This document shows positions 7,471 through 8,364 of a stretch of 8,364 nucleotides of DNA, piece after piece. Each line of letters starts with the position of its first letter. The stretch's first letter is position 1. Source of the DNA: Pseudomonadota bacterium (GTDB lineage Bacteria; Pseudomonadota; Gammaproteobacteria; Xanthomonadales; Xanthomonadaceae); NCBI GenBank assembly GCA_023393895.1, contig JAEXBT010000136.1:1-8364 (forward strand), read 5' to 3'. A program made the translations under genes and the position numbers. A model generated the notes under the pieces. That model was not told the origin of the DNA. It saw nothing but the letters and a program-made list of their open reading frames with translations, and made no database searches.

Positions 7471-8001
7471 TCAGTCGATGAACCAGGCCATCGCGAACAC
7501 GCCGAGCATCGTGGCAATGAGCGCGAGCTTCAGTGCCATCCCGAGCACGATGCCCAGCCAGGTGCCCAGTCCCACCTTCGCCGCGTGACCGATGTCGTGC
7601 TGGCGCAGGCTGCGTCGGTGCAGAAGCTCGCCGGCCACCGCGCCTGCGAAAGCGCCAATGAAGATGCCGAACGGACCCAGGAACAGGCCGGCCAGCATGC
7701 CGAGCACCGAGCCGATCACCGCGTGGCGACTGGCACCCACGCGCTTGGCGCCCTTGGCCGTTGCCCAGAAGTCCACCACCAGCGACACCACTGTGAGCAG
7801 CCCGAGCAGCACCAGCGGCAGCGCACCCACACGCGTGAAGTCGTCTGCCCATGCCGCGAGCAGCAGGCCCAGGAAAACCAGCGGCACGCCGGGCAGGGCG
7901 GGCAGGATCGTGCCGATCACGCCAACCGCCACCATCAGGCCGGCGACGATGTAGAAAAGGGTCGTGTTTTCCATGGGAACTCGGGGCGCGATAGGGGCCA
8001 T
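7471..8001 (-). CDS. DUF456 family inner-membrane protein
   Basis: 176-residue hydrophobic protein recognisable as DUF456 by the opening ENTTLFYIVAGLMVAVGVIGTILPALPGVPLVFLGLLLAAW (about 11-51), with the conserved GxxLPxLPGxPLVFxG turn, then DFWATAKGAKRVGASRHAVIGSVLGMLAGLFLGPFGIFIGAFAGAVAGEL (about 77-126), and a final segment after LGTWLGIVLGMALK. About five membrane segments with glycine-rich repeats are visible. The function of the family is not known. The start at ATG 8001 is preferred because GGTGGAG lies just upstream with a 4-base gap; ATG 7974 (MENTTLF) would give 167 residues, closer to where most family members begin, but has no ribosome binding site. It is first in the run DUF456-cls-MscS, which suggests an envelope role but does not prove one. 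Confidence 0.87.
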   Translation of the reverse strand: MAPIAPRVPMENTTLFYIVAGLMVAVGVIGTILPALPGVPLVFLGLLLAAWADDFTRVGALPLVLLGLLTVVSLVVDFWATAKGAKRVGASRHAVIGSVLGMLAGLFLGPFGIFIGAFAGAVAGELLHRRSLRQHDIGHAAKVGLGTWLGIVLGMALKLALIATMLGVFAMAWFID

Positions 8002-8005
8002 GATT

Positions 8006-8009
8006 CTCC
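8006..8009 (-). promoter_or_regulatory. Ribosome binding site supporting the DUF456 start at 8001
   Basis: On the minus strand GGTGGAG is followed by AATC and ATG. The GGAG core is 4 bases from the ATG at 8001, slightly short but usable. The alternative ATG at 7974 has nothing comparable. Confidence 0.45.
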
Positions 8010-8022
8010 ACCGCCCGACCGA

Positions 8023-8051
8023 TTGCATTTTCACATGGCCAGCGCTAAGTT
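8023..8051 (+). promoter_or_regulatory. Candidate promoter of the cold-shock gene
   Basis: TTGCAT (8023-8028), a 17-base spacer, and TAAGTT (8046-8051) form a weak sigma-70-like pair. A start near 8058 would give a leader of about 155 bases, similar to the long leaders of E. coli cspA-type genes. A second, also weak pair, GTGACC (8141-8146) and GAGAAT (8165-8170) with 18 bases between, would give a leader of only about 37 bases. On the minus strand an extended -10, TGTGAAAAT (8035-8027), could serve the DUF456 operon and would overlap the first candidate. None is decisive. Confidence 0.28.
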
Positions 8052-8070
8052 GGCCCCGCTGAGTTTCAAG

Positions 8071-8090
8071 GGTCACCGTGAACCGTGACC
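8071..8090 (+). repeat. Inverted repeat GGTCAC-N8-GTGACC containing tandem ACCGTGA
   Basis: A perfect 6-base inverted repeat (8071-8076 and 8085-8090) encloses two tandem copies of ACCGTGA (8075-8081, 8082-8088). The same heptamer occurs twice more inside the cold-shock gene start (8221-8227 and 8235-8241). It could be a hairpin in RNA or a dyad operator in DNA between the divergent genes. Confidence 0.5.
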
Positions 8091-8199
8091 TGCGTGGTGG
8101 CTCCGCCCGATGCTGCACCGTTGATGCACGTTTCCTCCTTGTGACCAGCATCGACCGCCATGGTGAGAATCGTGGCCGGCCGATCGTCCTGCAATGTCC

Positions 8200-8205
8200 A
8201 AGGAG
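8200..8205 (+). promoter_or_regulatory. Strong ribosome binding site of the cold-shock gene
   Basis: AAGGAG lies 8 bases before the ATG at 8214, a near-ideal Shine-Dalgarno and the strongest plus-strand one in the window. It fixes the start of the cold-shock protein. Confidence 0.8.
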
Positions 8206-8213
8206 TCAGTTCG

Positions 8214-8364
8214 ATGTCGAACCGTGAAACCGGTACCGTGAAGTGGTTCAACGATGCCAAGGGATTTGGCTTCATCAGCCGCGAGAACGGCGAAGATGTG
8301 TTCGTCCACTTCCGTGCCATCCAGACCCAGGGCTTCAAGAGCCTGAAGGAAGGCCAGAAGGTCA
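8214..8364 (+). CDS. cspA: CspA-family cold-shock protein (partial, runs off right edge)
   Basis: Small single-domain RNA/ssDNA-binding protein of the OB fold, acting as an RNA chaperone that melts secondary structure in mRNA. The first 50 residues are visible: [50 protein letters not shown]; full family length is about 67-70, so roughly 20 residues lie beyond the edge. The RNP1 motif KGFGFI is at about 16-21 and RNP2 VFVHF at about 29-33, with the conserved surface aromatics W11, F12, F18, F20, F30, H32 and F33 all present. The ATG at 8214 has AAGGAG 8 bases upstream. It is divergent from the DUF456 operon with 212 bases between them. Whether it is cold-induced or constitutive cannot be told from the protein, as bacteria carry several paralogues. 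Confidence 0.95.
   Translation, partial: MSNRETGTVKWFNDAKGFGFISRENGEDVFVHFRAIQTQGFKSLKEGQKV

Larger units (their letters stand above)
8058..8213 (+). promoter_or_regulatory. Possible long 5' leader of the cold-shock mRNA
   Basis: This non-coding stretch holds more internal complementarity than its neighbours. GGTCAC (8071-8076) can pair with GTGACC at 8085-8090 or with a second GTGACC at 8141-8146. CTCCTT (8135-8140) is the exact complement of the AAGGAG Shine-Dalgarno at 8200-8205. Together these could make a temperature-sensitive leader. Whether the region is transcribed depends on the upstream promoter candidate, which is weak. Confidence 0.3.

Noticed and set aside
7394..8011. N-terminal 206-residue extension of the cardiolipin synthase frame
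   Set aside because: It overlaps the DUF456 gene in another frame and reads as Arg/Ala/Gly-rich nonsense; recognisable protein starts at the Met at 7393 just before the membrane anchor.
8174..8181. GGCCGGCC palindrome ahead of the cold-shock gene
   Set aside because: An eight-base self-complementary GC run is common in DNA of this composition and has no loop to form a useful hairpin.
8066..8338. 90-residue minus-strand frame across the cold-shock start
   Set aside because: Antisense to the cold-shock coding start, with no family resemblance; its internal ATG at 8161 has no ribosome binding site.

Overview
The window is GC-rich (by eye about two thirds G+C), gene-dense bacterial chromosome. 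A class I [4Fe-4S] fumarase, a PqqU/YncD-like TonB-dependent receptor, a BON-MscS channel and a CspA-type protein starting [20 protein letters not shown] all suggest a gammaproteobacterium, most likely of the Lysobacteraceae/Xanthomonadaceae. That placement is inferred from protein style only; no rRNA or other marker is present. I see no tRNA, rRNA, insertion sequence, CRISPR array, integrase or phage gene.

Layout: (1) Positions 1-3076, minus strand, one likely operon: a TRIC/UPF0126 channel protein, then a TonB-dependent outer-membrane receptor that starts inside the channel gene's stop codon (GTGA overlap), then, 56 bases on, the N-terminal 93 residues of an ABC transporter membrane domain that runs off the left edge. 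The receptor has a one-base frameshift near 840-842 that separates its last ~168 residues from the rest. (2) Positions 3077-3214: divergent intergenic region with a candidate -10 box and Shine-Dalgarno for the next gene. (3) Positions 3215-4744, plus strand: complete class I fumarate hydratase (TCA cycle) with a GTG start and all three cluster cysteines. (4) Positions 4741-8001, minus strand: a run of three envelope genes, DUF456 membrane protein, cardiolipin synthase-type phospholipase D protein, and BON-MscS mechanosensitive channel. The fumarase and channel genes converge and share one CTAG palindrome as stop codon on both strands. (5) Positions 8002-8213: divergent control region. (6) Positions 8214-8364, plus strand: first 50 residues of a cold-shock protein with a strong Shine-Dalgarno.

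Functionally, the DUF456-cardiolipin synthase-MscS run looks like a membrane-composition and osmotic-stress unit, and the TRIC-receptor-ABC run looks like a transport unit, possibly for a small cofactor-like ligand. The genes themselves belong to known families. The least ordinary items are the receptor frameshift, the zero-spacer convergent junction, and the cold-shock leader, which has a CTCCTT stretch complementary to its own Shine-Dalgarno and a GGTCAC element that could pair with either of two GTGACC copies. I did not find evidence for a wholly new system.
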